64,000 nucleotides of DNA from Bryobacterales bacterium (GCA_025463005.1 JAOAPR010000097.1:62001-126000), one strand, 5' to 3'; positions 25,987 through 36,178 are shown, numbered from the stretch's first letter. Numbers and translations: made by a program. Notes: generated by a model from the letters alone, not told the origin.

Positions 25987-26649
25987 TCATGCCGGAAGCA
26001 CATCCGCGAATACGAATCCATCACGCTCCACCACTTCGCCCGTCTGCACGCTGATTGGCCCCGAGAACACTGGCGCATCATACACAAATGTGTGAAACTC
26101 TCCGTTTTCGCCGCAAGGATCGATCCCTGGTGGCAGCGCCTCCAGCAACCGCTGATCGTAATCGCGGCCGGCGAACGATTTCTCCAGCTTTGATGGGTCC
26201 ACGCATGTAAGCTTGGCCTTCAGGCCTGCGGCAATCATATCCCGTCCTAGTTGACCCGTGGGAATTTGCCAGACCGGAAACAGCGGTTCGAGGCCAGTGC
26301 CCTGCAATTGCCGGACGCGGTAATCGCGAATGTCCTCAAGGAAAAGGTCTCCGAACGCGACAGCCGTGATTCCTTCAGCCCTTGCGCGCTCGCAGACGAC
26401 GCGCATCCGCTCTTCGTAACCCACATTGGAGCACGGCCACGGCAGATCCACTGCCCACAGTGGGATGCCGATCCGCTCGACCTGGGCCTCAACCAGCGAC
26501 CGCCGCACGGCATGCATCGCCACGCGGTTTGCCGCGGAGTTGAACGTCGTGAGCAGAGCCGCCACTTGAATGTCTGGCCGTTGGCGCAGCAGGTGCAGCG
26601 TCCAGGCGCTGTCTTTCCCGCTGCTCCACGATAAGAGAACCTGTTTCAA
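25987..26649 (-). CDS. Diphthine-ammonia ligase-like ATP pyrophosphatase
   Basis: A 220-residue PP-loop ATPase: SWSSGKDSA near residue 8 is the pyrophosphatase loop, and GENGEFHTFVYDAP near 180 is the signature of the family related to eukaryotic diphthine-ammonia ligase. Bacteria lack diphthamide, so the bacterial role is different and unknown; a link to cobalamin handling is suggested by the neighbouring BtuF-like gene, whose 3' end overlaps its start by 4 bases. Confidence 0.85.
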   Translation of the reverse strand: MKQVLLSWSSGKDSAWTLHLLRQRPDIQVAALLTTFNSAANRVAMHAVRRSLVEAQVERIGIPLWAVDLPWPCSNVGYEERMRVVCERARAEGITAVAFGDLFLEDIRDYRVRQLQGTGLEPLFPVWQIPTGQLGRDMIAAGLKAKLTCVDPSKLEKSFAGRDYDQRLLEALPPGIDPCGENGEFHTFVYDAPVFSGPISVQTGEVVERDGFVFADVLPA

Positions 26650-27596
26650 GTTCGGCTCACGCTCGCGTGCCCTTGGTCACGCGCCGCGGGCGATCCTACC
26701 CAGCGCCAATGAACGCCTTCGGTCGCCGCGCCGAAGAGAACGCCGTGCAGAATCTCGGCGATGATCTCCGCGGATTGGGATACGGTCATTCCGGAGCGGT
26801 TGAAGAACAGATTTCCGTCGGCGAACGCGACGTTGCCTTTGCGAACCGCCTGAAGTTCTCCCCACCATGGATTTCGCTCTAACACTGCTTGTTCCTGGAG
26901 GGTCCGCTCCAAGTTAAATCCGCAGGGCGCGATGATCAGGTACTCCGGATCGGCATCCCGAACATGCTCGGCAGGAATGGCGGTCGAATATTCGCCCTTG
27001 CGCCCTAAAAGAGGTTCGCCGTTTGCGATTTCTGCCAACTCGGGAGCCCAGTTCCCCATGACGAAAACCGGGTCCGTCCACTCCACGGCGACCACGGTTG
27101 GCCGGCGGAACGGTGCCGCCCTCACTCTAACCTTATCCAGCCGGCCTCGTTCGTTTCTAACCAGGATCTCTCCCTCCTTATCGAGACCGAGGGCTTTAGA
27201 GATCAGCAGGATGCTTTCGAAGATTTCGTGTAAAGAAGAGGCTGATAGTGCCAGTTGGCGTGTAGCGGGGGCGCCAGCTCCGCTGCGCTCGATATCGCCA
27301 GGAGTGACGGCGCACACTTCACAGTGCGCCTGGGTGATCAGCAGGTCGGCCTTCAGTGCTTGGATTAATTCCGCGTGTACGTGATACAGAGGCTCCCCAG
27401 CCCGGAGCCGGCGCCTAACCTCTGCGTCGATTTCCCTGCTCGAAACGGACACATCGAAGGCGGGTGAGCTACATGCCGGGAGCCGCCGCACCCAAGACGG
27501 GTTGTCGCACTCATGGGATCGCCCTACCAGCATTTCGCGCGCGCCTAGAGCACAGACGATTTCCGTAGCACTCGCCAACAGGGAAACGACTCGCAC
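26646..27596 (-). CDS. BtuF-like periplasmic-binding-fold protein
   Basis: A cobalamin/Fe-siderophore type binding protein of 316 residues: VRVVSLLASATEIVCALGA, LVGRSHECDNP, then a long helix and a second lobe (PEYLIIAPCGFNLERT, NVAFADGNLFFNRSG). I choose GTG 27596, which lies one base after the stop of the upstream membrane gene (TAA-C-GTG), over an ATG at 27662 inside that gene. From this start there is no signal peptide, so it may be cytoplasmic, as in many stand-alone BtuF-like proteins. It overlaps the PP-loop gene downstream. Confidence 0.85.
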   Translation of the reverse strand: MRVVSLLASATEIVCALGAREMLVGRSHECDNPSWVRRLPACSSPAFDVSVSSREIDAEVRRRLRAGEPLYHVHAELIQALKADLLITQAHCEVCAVTPGDIERSGAGAPATRQLALSASSLHEIFESILLISKALGLDKEGEILVRNERGRLDKVRVRAAPFRRPTVVAVEWTDPVFVMGNWAPELAEIANGEPLLGRKGEYSTAIPAEHVRDADPEYLIIAPCGFNLERTLQEQAVLERNPWWGELQAVRKGNVAFADGNLFFNRSGMTVSQSAEIIAEILHGVLFGAATEGVHWRWVGSPAARDQGHASVSRT

Positions 27597-27597
27597 G

Positions 27598-28113
27598 TTA
27601 CACGGTCTGTTGGGCGGGTTGCAAGCAACGGCTAAGAATAGCGTAGCCGCCGAACATCGCAAGGGCGTAGAATGCGTCGCCTAATACCTGATTCTGGTAG
27701 AAAGGTATCCCAGCTGCATACGAAGCCGTCAAGCCGGCGATGGTATGCGGATATAGCTGCTTACTCATAGCCCAGACCATAAAGTTGGTGATCACGAAGA
27801 ACGACAAACTGGACGCGAGTGCCGTTGCGATGGTGGGGCCCACGCCGCTTCGATTACGGATTAGCCTGCCGAGCAGCACTGGAATCAGCGTTGCCGCATA
27901 TACGTACCAGAAACCAGAATAGAAGCCCATGACGGCATCGCTCAGGGCAAGAGCAGACATGGTCGTGAGAATACCTGTGCTGGTTTTTCGAGCGTGACTA
28001 CCCGCGAACAGTCCGATGGCCATCATCGGAGTGAAATTCCAGGGATGGGGTAGAAGCCGGGCGAACGCGCCCAAAACAACCATTCCTATCCACAGTCGTT
28101 TTGGAATTTCCAT
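27598..28113 (-). CDS. DUF6580-type integral membrane protein (ECF-S-like)
   Basis: A 171-residue protein with about five membrane segments (LWIGMVVLGAFARLL, MMAIGLFAGSHA, ILTTMSALALSDAVMGFYSG, ATALASSLSFFVITNFMVWA, DAFYALAMFGGYAIL). The NFTPMMAIGLFAG motif marks the DUF6580 family, related to S components of vitamin transporters. GAGGAG is present before the ATG. Coupling to the BtuF-like gene suggests cobalamin or a related corrinoid as ligand. No cobalamin riboswitch was found upstream (28114-28386). Confidence 0.8.
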   Translation of the reverse strand: MEIPKRLWIGMVVLGAFARLLPHPWNFTPMMAIGLFAGSHARKTSTGILTTMSALALSDAVMGFYSGFWYVYAATLIPVLLGRLIRNRSGVGPTIATALASSLSFFVITNFMVWAMSKQLYPHTIAGLTASYAAGIPFYQNQVLGDAFYALAMFGGYAILSRCLQPAQQTV

Positions 28114-28386
28114 CTCTCATCTCCTCTCATTATTGTAGTTCTTCTTGCGATACTTCACGGCTGTGTTGCGGCGTATCCCGCAAGGAAGCAACGACGGCAA
28201 TCGAACGAAATGCAGAGACGCATCTGCAGAAGTACTGCCGGAAAGTTGGATTGGGGACGAAACAGTTCCCGACCAGGTTGGATCTACATATTCGTGTAAA
28301 CCTGCTTGCGGCCTCGTCTCGCTTCCAGCGAAGCTGCGGCGAAACAACTTGACCGCGCTGCCAGCCGGCAAAACAATCGAGGATCC

Positions 28387-28971
28387 ATGACACACCAACA
28401 CGCCGATGTCGAACAGCCTCCGGAAACTATATCTACAACCGGGCAAGAGAACCGTACACCAGTAACTCTCATCGTCAATGGCGCCCGTCACCAAATCATA
28501 ATCGAACCGCGCGTTAGCCTCCTGGATGCTCTGCGCGAGCGGCTTCATCTCACGGGCACGAAGAAGGGCTGCGATCAAGGCGCTTGCGGTGCCTGCACCG
28601 TTCTTATAGACGGTGAACGCATCCTCTCCTGCCTCGCGCTCGCGATTCAGTACGAAGGCCGCGAAATTACCACGATAGAGGGTCTTGCCCGGGATGCTTC
28701 GCTTAGCCCACTTCAGGAAGCGTTCGTTGCGCAGGATGGATTTCAGTGCGGCTACTGCACATCGGGTCAGATCTGTTCGGCGGTGGGAATGATGCACGAA
28801 TTCGATAGCGGTATGCCGAGCGCCGTCACACGGGAAATGACCTCCGGCGCGATCGAATTTACTCAGGAGGAGATCAAGGAGCGCATGAGTGGCAATCTGT
28901 GCCGCTGCGGCGCTTACGTCGGGATCTGCGAAGCCATTCGCGAGACGCATCATGCCGGAGCATCTCGATGA
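28387..28971 (+). CDS. Molybdenum hydroxylase 2Fe-2S subunit (PaoA/YagT-like)
   Basis: Small electron-transfer subunit of a xanthine oxidase-family enzyme, 194 residues. Plant-type cluster motif GCDQGACGACTV near 68 with a further Cys near 91; second cluster motif [15 protein letters not shown] near 120 and NLCRCGAY near 165. ATG 28387 is used; the open frame extends 27 codons upstream. Unlike E. coli PaoA no Tat signal is seen, so the complex is probably cytoplasmic. It overlaps the FAD subunit gene by 4 bases (ATGA). Confidence 0.93.
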   Translation: MTHQHADVEQPPETISTTGQENRTPVTLIVNGARHQIIIEPRVSLLDALRERLHLTGTKKGCDQGACGACTVLIDGERILSCLALAIQYEGREITTIEGLARDASLSPLQEAFVAQDGFQCGYCTSGQICSAVGMMHEFDSGMPSAVTREMTSGAIEFTQEEIKERMSGNLCRCGAYVGICEAIRETHHAGASR

Positions 28972-29960
28972 AGAATTTCGCCTACACGAAAGCCTCAACT
29001 TCCAGCGAAGCTGTGAATCTGCTCGAGAGCTCCGTTGGAGGTAAATTCCTCGGCGGGGGAACCAATCTGGTCGACCTGATGCGCGAGAATATCGAGCAGC
29101 CCGACAGCCTGGTCGACATCTCCAGCCTGCCCCTTCGCGACATCGTGGAGAATCCGGACGGCAGCGTCACGATCGGCGCTTCAGCGAAAAATAGCGCGGT
29201 AGCAATAAATGGCCCGATTCGCCAACGCTTTCCCGTGCTCTCCCAGGCCATCCTCTTTGGCGGCTCCGGCCAGATCCGCAACATGGCGACGGTCGGCGGT
29301 AACCTCATGCAGCGCACCCGCTGCTACTACTTCTACGACCACGCCTCACTGTGCAACAAACGCACGCCGGGAGCCGGTTGTGATGCTATCCACGGTTTCA
29401 ATCGCATGCACGCGATCCTCGGCACGTCGTCCCATTGCATTGCGGCGCATCCCTCCGATATGTGCGTCGCTCTCGCCGCGCTTGATGCGACTGTCGAGGT
29501 CGAAAGCCGGCGCGGCAAACGCTCCATCCCATTTGTCGATTTCCATCGGCTTCCGGGCGATACTCCGCATCTCGAAACCGAACTGCAGCCGGGCGAGCTG
29601 ATCACGGCAGTGACTATCCCCAAGCTCGAGGCCGCGCGCCGCTCTGTCTATCGCAAAGTGCGCGATCGCTCCAGTTACGGTTTTGCTCTGGTCAGTATCG
29701 CGGCGATTCTCGAAATAGTGAACGGCACCATCACGACCGCGCGACTCGCCCTCGGCGGTGTCGCCCACAAACCGTGGCGCGCGTTCCCGGCTGAAGAACT
29801 CCTGCAGGGGAACCCGGCTAACGATGAAGTCTTTCGACGCGCCGCCGATGGGGCACTCGCTGGTGCGCAGGGCTTCCATTACAATGCGTTCAAAATCGAA
29901 CTCGCGAAACGGGTGATTGTCAGTACATTGTCCGAGCTCGCCCAAAACGAAGGTGCATGA
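28968..29960 (+). CDS. Molybdenum hydroxylase FAD subunit (PaoB/YagS-like)
   Basis: A 330-residue FAD subunit of the xanthine oxidase family. FAD-binding LGGGTNLVDLMR near 25 and SGQIRNMATVGGNLMQRTRC near 105. After it come cysteines in LCNKRTPGAGCDAI and SSHCIAAHPSD; in E. coli PaoB these hold an extra 4Fe-4S cluster, so one is likely here. The start ATG overlaps the previous stop, and its own stop overlaps the next start, as in a tightly coupled operon. Confidence 0.93.
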   Translation: MKNFAYTKASTSSEAVNLLESSVGGKFLGGGTNLVDLMRENIEQPDSLVDISSLPLRDIVENPDGSVTIGASAKNSAVAINGPIRQRFPVLSQAILFGGSGQIRNMATVGGNLMQRTRCYYFYDHASLCNKRTPGAGCDAIHGFNRMHAILGTSSHCIAAHPSDMCVALAALDATVEVESRRGKRSIPFVDFHRLPGDTPHLETELQPGELITAVTIPKLEAARRSVYRKVRDRSSYGFALVSIAAILEIVNGTITTARLALGGVAHKPWRAFPAEELLQGNPANDEVFRRAADGALAGAQGFHYNAFKIELAKRVIVSTLSELAQNEGA

Positions 29961-32254
29961 TGAGCATCCTGATGACATTGGTTCAGACGGCCGCGCGCTT
30001 CATGCCGGACGCCAAACGGGATCCGCTGATTGATTCACACGGTTACGTCGGCAAGCCCCTCGATCGCGTCGATGGCCACTTGAAAGTCACCGGTGGCGCT
30101 CGCTTCGCCGCCGAATACGCGCTTGACGACATGGTGTACGCCGAGCCTGTATTCAGCACCATCTCCAAAGGAAAAGTCCGGCGCCTCGACACTTCGGTCG
30201 CCAAACGCTGTCCAGGCGTGATCGCCGTACTCACCCCGCACGACATGCCGCGCCTCAAAGCGCCTACGCTGGTCGATTTTTCCAAGCTAGATAAAATCGC
30301 CGCCAGCAACTTGCCGGTTTTTCAGGACGATCGCGTTTACTGGAACGGCCAGGCGGTTGCCCTCGTGGTCGCCGAAACGCATGAACAGGCGCAAGAGGCG
30401 GCCACGAAGGTGCACGTCGAATATGATATCGAAGACTCGAATGTTTCCTTCGACGCGAACAAGGCTAGGGCGACCATGCCCAAAGATGTGTTGGGCGAGC
30501 CTCCCGAAATCAAGATCGGAGATGCGGAAAAGAATCTGGCGGCGGCGCCTGTCCGAGTAGACGCTGTCTACCGCTCGCCGTATTACAGCCACAGCGCCAT
30601 CGAGCCGCACGCCACCATTGCGGTCTGGGAGGGCGACGACAAGATAACTGTGTTTGACTCCACCCAGTTCGTGGAAGGCTACAGGAATTCGCTCGCGCAC
30701 GTCTTCGGTATTAAGCCGGAAAATATTCGCGTGCTCGCCCCCTTCGTCGGCGGCGGCTTTGGCGGCAAGGCCGGGTTTTGGTGGAACACGGTGCTCGCGG
30801 TCGCGGCTGCGAAAATCGTAAAACGTCCGGTAAAGTTCGCGCTTTCCCGGGAAGGCGTTTTCCGCATCGTGGGCGGCCGGACCATTGCTGAGCAGCGCGT
30901 GGCGATTGGCGCCACAGTTGACGGCCACGTCCAGTCGCTCATCCATACGGGAGTCACTGCAACGCCTTCTCACGCGCGCTATGCCGAGCAATGCACCTTC
31001 CCCACACGCCATCTGTACGCTACGGACGCTCTTCACATCGCTCAATACGTTGTCGACCTGGATATGGTTGCGAACACGTGGATGCGCGCTCCGGGCGAAT
31101 CCATCGGAACGTTCGCGGTCGAATCCGCTCTAGATGAGCTCGCGGTTGAACTGAGGATGGACCCGATCGATCTTCGTCGCAATGTCGAACCCAAGCGCGA
31201 TCCCACCAAGGACAACGAGTTCTCCAGCCGCCACCTTCTCGAAGCTTACGAACGTGGCGCCGCTAAATTCGGCTGGGCGGCCCGCAATCCCCAGCCCCGC
31301 AGTCAGCGCGATGGCTCATGGCTGATTGGGCAGGGGGTCGCTACCGCGTACTATCCGGTCTTGCGATTGCCGGGGGCAGCGCGCGTCCGCGTCAATGCTG
31401 ACGGTATCGCTACGATACATACCGCCGCGAACGAGATGGGGATGGGTGTCGCAACGAGCCAGCTCCAGCATGCAGCGGACCGGCTGGGAGTGCCTCTCCA
31501 ATGCATTGAGTTCAACTACGGCGATTCTGAGATGCCATCATCACCGATGGCCGGCGGCTCCTGTCAAACCGTGAGTATTGTAGCCTCCGTTCGCGCGGCA
31601 GTCGAAAAGCTGCATCGCGAACTCCTGAAACTGGAGCAGCAGGACCCCGCGTCTCCGCTGAAACGCGCAAAGTACGATGACATTGTAGCCCGCGACCGCG
31701 GACTTTTCCTGGCATCCGAACCATCGCGCGGAGCCACCTACGTCGACATCCTCCGCCGGGCCGGCAAACAGCATGTCGAGGCCGAAGGAACCTCCGCGAT
31801 GCCCATGGAAATGATGAAGTATTCCATGGCTTCCTATGGGGCGCAATTCTGTGAAGTTCGCGTCAACGACATCACAGGCGAAGTTCGGATCGCGCGCTGG
31901 CTGGGGTCATTCGATTGTGGAACCGTCCTCAACCCCAAGACTGCGATGAGCCAGCTCCGCGGCGGCATCATCATGGGAATCGGCATGGCACTCACCGAAG
32001 AGGTACTCGTCGATGACCGCAGCGGACGAATCATGAATGCATCGCTGGCCGAATACCACGTGCCGGTGAACCTCGACGTGCCGCACATCGACATCCTGTT
32101 CAATGACATTCCCGATCCGCACACGCCGTTGGGTGCACATGGCATCGGCGAGATCGGCATTACAGGCGTCGCTGCGGCCATCGCGAACGCGGTTTACAAC
32201 GCCACCGGCAAGCGCATACGTAGTCTGCCGATCACACTAGATAAGTTGCTATAG
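29957..32254 (+). CDS. Molybdenum hydroxylase catalytic subunit (PaoC/YagR-like)
   Basis: The 765-residue molybdopterin subunit that hydroxylates an aldehyde or N-heterocycle. Cofactor and active-site regions include FVGGGFGGKAGFW near 260, MRAPGESIG near 375, GGSCQTVS near 530 and the catalytic Glu in GIGEIGITG near 732. Family length is normal. Substrate cannot be read. No XdhC/PaoD-type cofactor-insertion chaperone lies beside it. It converges on the kinase-propeller gene with only 10 bases between. Confidence 0.93.
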   Translation: MMSILMTLVQTAARFMPDAKRDPLIDSHGYVGKPLDRVDGHLKVTGGARFAAEYALDDMVYAEPVFSTISKGKVRRLDTSVAKRCPGVIAVLTPHDMPRLKAPTLVDFSKLDKIAASNLPVFQDDRVYWNGQAVALVVAETHEQAQEAATKVHVEYDIEDSNVSFDANKARATMPKDVLGEPPEIKIGDAEKNLAAAPVRVDAVYRSPYYSHSAIEPHATIAVWEGDDKITVFDSTQFVEGYRNSLAHVFGIKPENIRVLAPFVGGGFGGKAGFWWNTVLAVAAAKIVKRPVKFALSREGVFRIVGGRTIAEQRVAIGATVDGHVQSLIHTGVTATPSHARYAEQCTFPTRHLYATDALHIAQYVVDLDMVANTWMRAPGESIGTFAVESALDELAVELRMDPIDLRRNVEPKRDPTKDNEFSSRHLLEAYERGAAKFGWAARNPQPRSQRDGSWLIGQGVATAYYPVLRLPGAARVRVNADGIATIHTAANEMGMGVATSQLQHAADRLGVPLQCIEFNYGDSEMPSSPMAGGSCQTVSIVASVRAAVEKLHRELLKLEQQDPASPLKRAKYDDIVARDRGLFLASEPSRGATYVDILRRAGKQHVEAEGTSAMPMEMMKYSMASYGAQFCEVRVNDITGEVRIARWLGSFDCGTVLNPKTAMSQLRGGIIMGIGMALTEEVLVDDRSGRIMNASLAEYHVPVNLDVPHIDILFNDIPDPHTPLGAHGIGEIGITGVAAAIANAVYNATGKRIRSLPITLDKLL

Positions 32255-32264
32255 CCGCGACGGA

Positions 32265-34970
32265 TTATTTTCCTATCGGAATGCGTCGATGTACTTCGTC
32301 TAAGAAGTTCAGCAGAAAGGTGACGTGGACCGAACCTTTGTCTTCCGCTTCCTGCTCTCGCGCTGGGAACACCACGAAATGTTTGCCGTCTGGGGCCAGG
32401 TCCCAGTTTGAATCTCCGGTGGCATCATTCATCTTGGCGCTAACGGCCACGCGGGGCTTGGCGGATGAGAATGAGTCCGCCGTAGCGGTGTAATCGGCGG
32501 CCATGATAGCGCCGTCTCCAAGAGCTTGGTAAAACAGCGCATGCCCGTTGCGGGACCACCTCGCGTATTTGGCGCCCCCGCTTGAGATCTGCCATTTGCC
32601 GCCCGGCCCAGGAAACGGCCGGACGTACACCTCTCCGATTCCGGACTCGGTGGAAGTATAGGCGATCCAACGACCGTCGGGCGAGAAAGCCGGATCGTGC
32701 TCATTGGCGGGCGTGCGCAGGAACAACTCCGGTTTCCCGGGCTTCGGATGCTCCGGGTCACTCAAGTCCAGGGCGACCGTCCAAAGATCATAACCAGTTT
32801 CGCGGCTTACTCCGGTATACGCGAGACGCCGGCCGTCGGGGGACAGGGAACCAGGAATCAACTCGTTCTCGCTTTCTAAAAGCTTTTGAACTTCGCCAGC
32901 CCCGTCGCTTCGGATCCACTGGATGGAGCTGATGCTGGATGAGCGCGCCTCGAACACGATGTATTTTCCGTCTGGACTCCATAGAGGATAGAGGCCGCCT
33001 TGCGCCGTGTAGGTGAGTCGCGACATACTCTCGCGCTGCAAATCGTAAGTCCAAACGTCCATGTCCTTGCCGGTTTCAAGAGAGATCGCCAAACGGCGGC
33101 CGTCCGGAGAAATTCGGGGCGTGTAGTAGGCACCTGGCTTCTCAAGCAGCCGCTGCGTCTTGCCGGAGCTATCGAGCCAGCTGACTTGCCAGGTTTGGGC
33201 GACTGCCTTGCCGCTTCGATAGACCAGAGCGCCTGCCAGGGCGGCGACGTCCAACTGGCCTCCAGCGGTGGTGGGATCGCTGGCCACGTCATCTAGGATG
33301 GGTACAGGCGTTCCCTGAAGTTCCAACCGGTTCAGGTCGAGGGGCGCACCAAATAAAGTGCCGTGGTGGATGAAGACCAGGCTCCCCTGTGAACCATTGA
33401 TCGGAAGATATCGCCCGAAGTAGCCGCCGTGCCACAGCGTTTTTCTCTGGTTGTTTTTGAGAGAGAGCACTTCGATGCTGGCGTCATCGAAGGCGCTGAT
33501 GTTTTTGCTCGCGGTGAACAGGATGGTCTGGCTGCCGGGTAAGACCTGTGGCCATCGATGCGTGGCTTCGCCTGGGCTCAACGTGGTGACCGGGCGGGCC
33601 GCTCCACCTTCGGCTGGAATACGCGTGAGGCCGGCCGTGTTGACCAGTTCCGCGACGATGGTTCCGTCGTCGCCCCAGCCAGCGCCGCGAGAGTTGGAGG
33701 AATCCGCCAGGACTACGGGAGCACCCCCCTGCACCGAGATCTTTTGCATCTTGTTATCGGCGAAGAATCCGATCCACTGGCCGTCGGGCGAGAAGAACGG
33801 GTCGATGGCGTTTTCCGTGCCGGCAAGAAATGCGGCCTTGGCCTGATTGAGAGGCCGCGTGGCCAGAACCTGCTTTCCATCCGGGCTGCGGGCCGAATAC
33901 GCCAGCCGCGTAGCGTCGAGCGAGATGGCCGCAGTGATATTGCCGGTCGCCACGGCTTCCGGCCCCAGGTCGACGCTAAAGCGCATTAGCGGACGATCCG
34001 CGGGCACGGCCGAGCGCCACGGCGCCCAGAATGCAACCGCAGCGGCGACTGTCATCACTCCCGCCGCAATCCACGGAATACGTCCCGACAGCGAAGTCGT
34101 CTCCGGACTTATGGTCGCGTCCGGTTCCTTTCCGGCGTTCTGAATGGCGATGCGTGCCTCGCCGATATCGCGCAGTCGGGTTTTCACGTCGCGATCGAGG
34201 CAGCGCTTGACTAAGTCGCGAATTCCGCGCGGCGTGCCCGCAGGCAATTTATCAACATCAATCGGCGCGCGTAACACATCGGCCAAAATGTGCGTTACTG
34301 TGTCGCCACGAAATAGCCCCTGGCCCGTCAGCATCTCCCATAGCACGACCCCGAAGGACCAGATATCGGCTCGTTTATCGACGGGCTGACCAGCGGCTTG
34401 CTCGGGACTCATGTATCCAGCGGTCCCCAGGATCATGCCTGCTTGGGTCGCCCCGATGGTCAATGTGGGGGAGTTCCTCGGATCGCCGCTACTGGCGACT
34501 GACGCATGGCTCACGGCGGCCAGGCCGAAGTCGAGAATCTTGACGACGCCGCCCGGCGTGATCATGATGTTGGCCGGCTTAAGATCGCGATGGATGATAC
34601 CTTTGTCGTGCGCGGCTTCGAGTGCTTCGGCGATCTGGCCTGCGATGCGCAGGGCCTCATTGAGGGGGAGCGGAGCCCTGAGGATTTCCCCCGGAATCAG
34701 CTCCATAACCAGCGCACGGCCTGTGCTCGATTCTTCGATGCCGTAGATCTGCGCGATATTCGGATGATTCAGAGATGCCAGGACTCTCGCTTCGCGCTCG
34801 AATCGTGCGAGGCGTTCGGGATCGCGGGCCAGTGTCGCGGGCAAGACCTTGATCGCAACTTCGCGCTCCAGTTTGGTGTCGAGAGCGCGATACACCTCGC
34901 CCATCCCGCCTGCGCCGATGGATGCCCGTATCTCGTAAAGGCCCAGGCGCTCACCAATAGATAGAGGCAT
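32265..34970 (-). CDS. Ser/Thr protein kinase with TolB-like beta-propeller
   Basis: A 901-residue membrane receptor-type kinase. Kinase domain 1-280: IGAGGMGEVYRA, VAIKVL, HRDLKPANIM, DFGLA and SFGVVLWEMLTG. One membrane helix near 300-320 (IPWIAAGVMTVAAAVAFWAP). The C-terminal 570 residues are outside the cell in this topology and hold WD40/PD40-type blades (FSPDGQWIGFFADN, ISPDGRRLAISLE, WSPDGKYIVFEA, LSPDGRRLAYTG, FSPDGRWIAYTS). The form is very common in Acidobacteriota. Its signal is unknown. Confidence 0.95.
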   Translation of the reverse strand: MPLSIGERLGLYEIRASIGAGGMGEVYRALDTKLEREVAIKVLPATLARDPERLARFEREARVLASLNHPNIAQIYGIEESSTGRALVMELIPGEILRAPLPLNEALRIAGQIAEALEAAHDKGIIHRDLKPANIMITPGGVVKILDFGLAAVSHASVASSGDPRNSPTLTIGATQAGMILGTAGYMSPEQAAGQPVDKRADIWSFGVVLWEMLTGQGLFRGDTVTHILADVLRAPIDVDKLPAGTPRGIRDLVKRCLDRDVKTRLRDIGEARIAIQNAGKEPDATISPETTSLSGRIPWIAAGVMTVAAAVAFWAPWRSAVPADRPLMRFSVDLGPEAVATGNITAAISLDATRLAYSARSPDGKQVLATRPLNQAKAAFLAGTENAIDPFFSPDGQWIGFFADNKMQKISVQGGAPVVLADSSNSRGAGWGDDGTIVAELVNTAGLTRIPAEGGAARPVTTLSPGEATHRWPQVLPGSQTILFTASKNISAFDDASIEVLSLKNNQRKTLWHGGYFGRYLPINGSQGSLVFIHHGTLFGAPLDLNRLELQGTPVPILDDVASDPTTAGGQLDVAALAGALVYRSGKAVAQTWQVSWLDSSGKTQRLLEKPGAYYTPRISPDGRRLAISLETGKDMDVWTYDLQRESMSRLTYTAQGGLYPLWSPDGKYIVFEARSSSISSIQWIRSDGAGEVQKLLESENELIPGSLSPDGRRLAYTGVSRETGYDLWTVALDLSDPEHPKPGKPELFLRTPANEHDPAFSPDGRWIAYTSTESGIGEVYVRPFPGPGGKWQISSGGAKYARWSRNGHALFYQALGDGAIMAADYTATADSFSSAKPRVAVSAKMNDATGDSNWDLAPDGKHFVVFPAREQEAEDKGSVHVTFLLNFLDEVHRRIPIGK

Positions 34971-35044
34971 GAGGTTCCAATGATTTTACCCTAGGAGCAT
35001 GGCAAGGTACTGGTTGATCCGCAAGCGGGCATCGTTTCGCTGCG

Positions 35045-36178
35045 TTACTTCTTAGGTGCGACCATTTCCGTGATACGGCCGACGCTGGTGTCGCCTGTAA
35101 ACAGGTTGCCATGCGAATCCATGGCCATGTAGCTCGCTTCCACAAACTGGCCTTCCCCCCTCCCGGGTCCGTTACCGATCGCAGCGAGTACGTTACCGTC
35201 CCAGTCGATCTTGAAGAACTGGCCATCCTGACCAGTCGCCATCCATAGCTGGTTATGCGGGTCTACATACAGGGCGCACACGAGGTTTCTCATCTGAATG
35301 GTTTTGACGAACTTGCCGTTCCCGTCATAGACGACGATCCGATATTCCTCGCGGTCGCCGATATAAATGTTGCCATTGTTGGGATTGATGGCGAGCCCAT
35401 GGACCATGCTGAAGTGTCCCGGTCCGGCATTGTTGCCGAACCATTGCCGGATGAATTTGCCGTTCTTATCCAGGTGCAGTATGCGCGCGGCGCCACTACT
35501 GTTGCTCGGAGATTTATCGGTGTCATTGGGACTCTCGTTCGCGTGCCCCATGCCGATATAGATATCGCCATTCGGAGCAAAGGCGAGGTGCAGCGGCTGC
35601 CAGAGAAGCCTTTGTCCCTTGGCTTCATCCCAATCCCCTCTTTGTCCCTTCATGCCGAGGGTCATGAGGAGCTTCCCCTCGGGACTTAGTTTCATCACGG
35701 TATCGCCATTCTCGTCGCAGATCCAGATATTGTCCTGCGCATCGATGGCCATGCCGTGCGCCTTGTTTTGGTGGCCGATTACGTCCTCGCCAATGGTGCG
35801 GATTAGCTTGTGATTCTGGTCGAACTCAAACAGTTGCGGCTTTCCCGCGGGGTTGCGCTGAAAGGCGAAAAGGTGTTCTCTCGAATTCAGGGCGACCGCC
35901 GAGACGCCGCCCGTTAATCCGTCAGGCAAAGCAAACGGATAAGCGAATGTAAAACCCAGGTCCGGTTTGTGCTGTTCATGGATAATTACGTCGCGACCTT
36001 TTCCCCAGGCGCAAATGGGCGAGTGGGTACAGGGCTCCGCGCCCCCGTTTCCCGATCCAACCTCGACGAGTGGTTGCGGCCCGCCGGACGGTGTCGCCGT
36101 TTGAGAGAACGCCGGCGTCGCAGTAAAGCTCAGGCTCAGTGCCGCAGCGGCAGCTCCACAGAAGAAATGCGCGTTCAT
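35045..36178 (-). CDS. Exported NHL-repeat (six-bladed propeller) protein
   Basis: About 377 residues. ATG 36178 is chosen because GGGAGG precedes it and a signal peptide follows (ending ATPAFSQ). The mature part is a six-bladed propeller with NHL-type blades (HGMAIDAQDNIWICDENGDT, HLAFAPNGDIYIGMGHANES, HGLAINPNNGNIYIGDREEY, YMAMDSHGNLFTGDTSVGRI). Such proteins resemble peptidyl-alpha-hydroxyglycine lyases. It is upstream of the kinase gene on the same strand and similar to three more propellers at 45.7-48.9 kb. Confidence 0.9.
   Translation of the reverse strand: MNAHFFCGAAAAALSLSFTATPAFSQTATPSGGPQPLVEVGSGNGGAEPCTHSPICAWGKGRDVIIHEQHKPDLGFTFAYPFALPDGLTGGVSAVALNSREHLFAFQRNPAGKPQLFEFDQNHKLIRTIGEDVIGHQNKAHGMAIDAQDNIWICDENGDTVMKLSPEGKLLMTLGMKGQRGDWDEAKGQRLLWQPLHLAFAPNGDIYIGMGHANESPNDTDKSPSNSSGAARILHLDKNGKFIRQWFGNNAGPGHFSMVHGLAINPNNGNIYIGDREEYRIVVYDGNGKFVKTIQMRNLVCALYVDPHNQLWMATGQDGQFFKIDWDGNVLAAIGNGPGRGEGQFVEASYMAMDSHGNLFTGDTSVGRITEMVAPKK

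Noticed and set aside
28114-28386. Cobalamin riboswitch before the DUF6580/BtuF-like genes
   Set aside because: No B12-box or kissing-loop sequence could be recognised on the minus strand.
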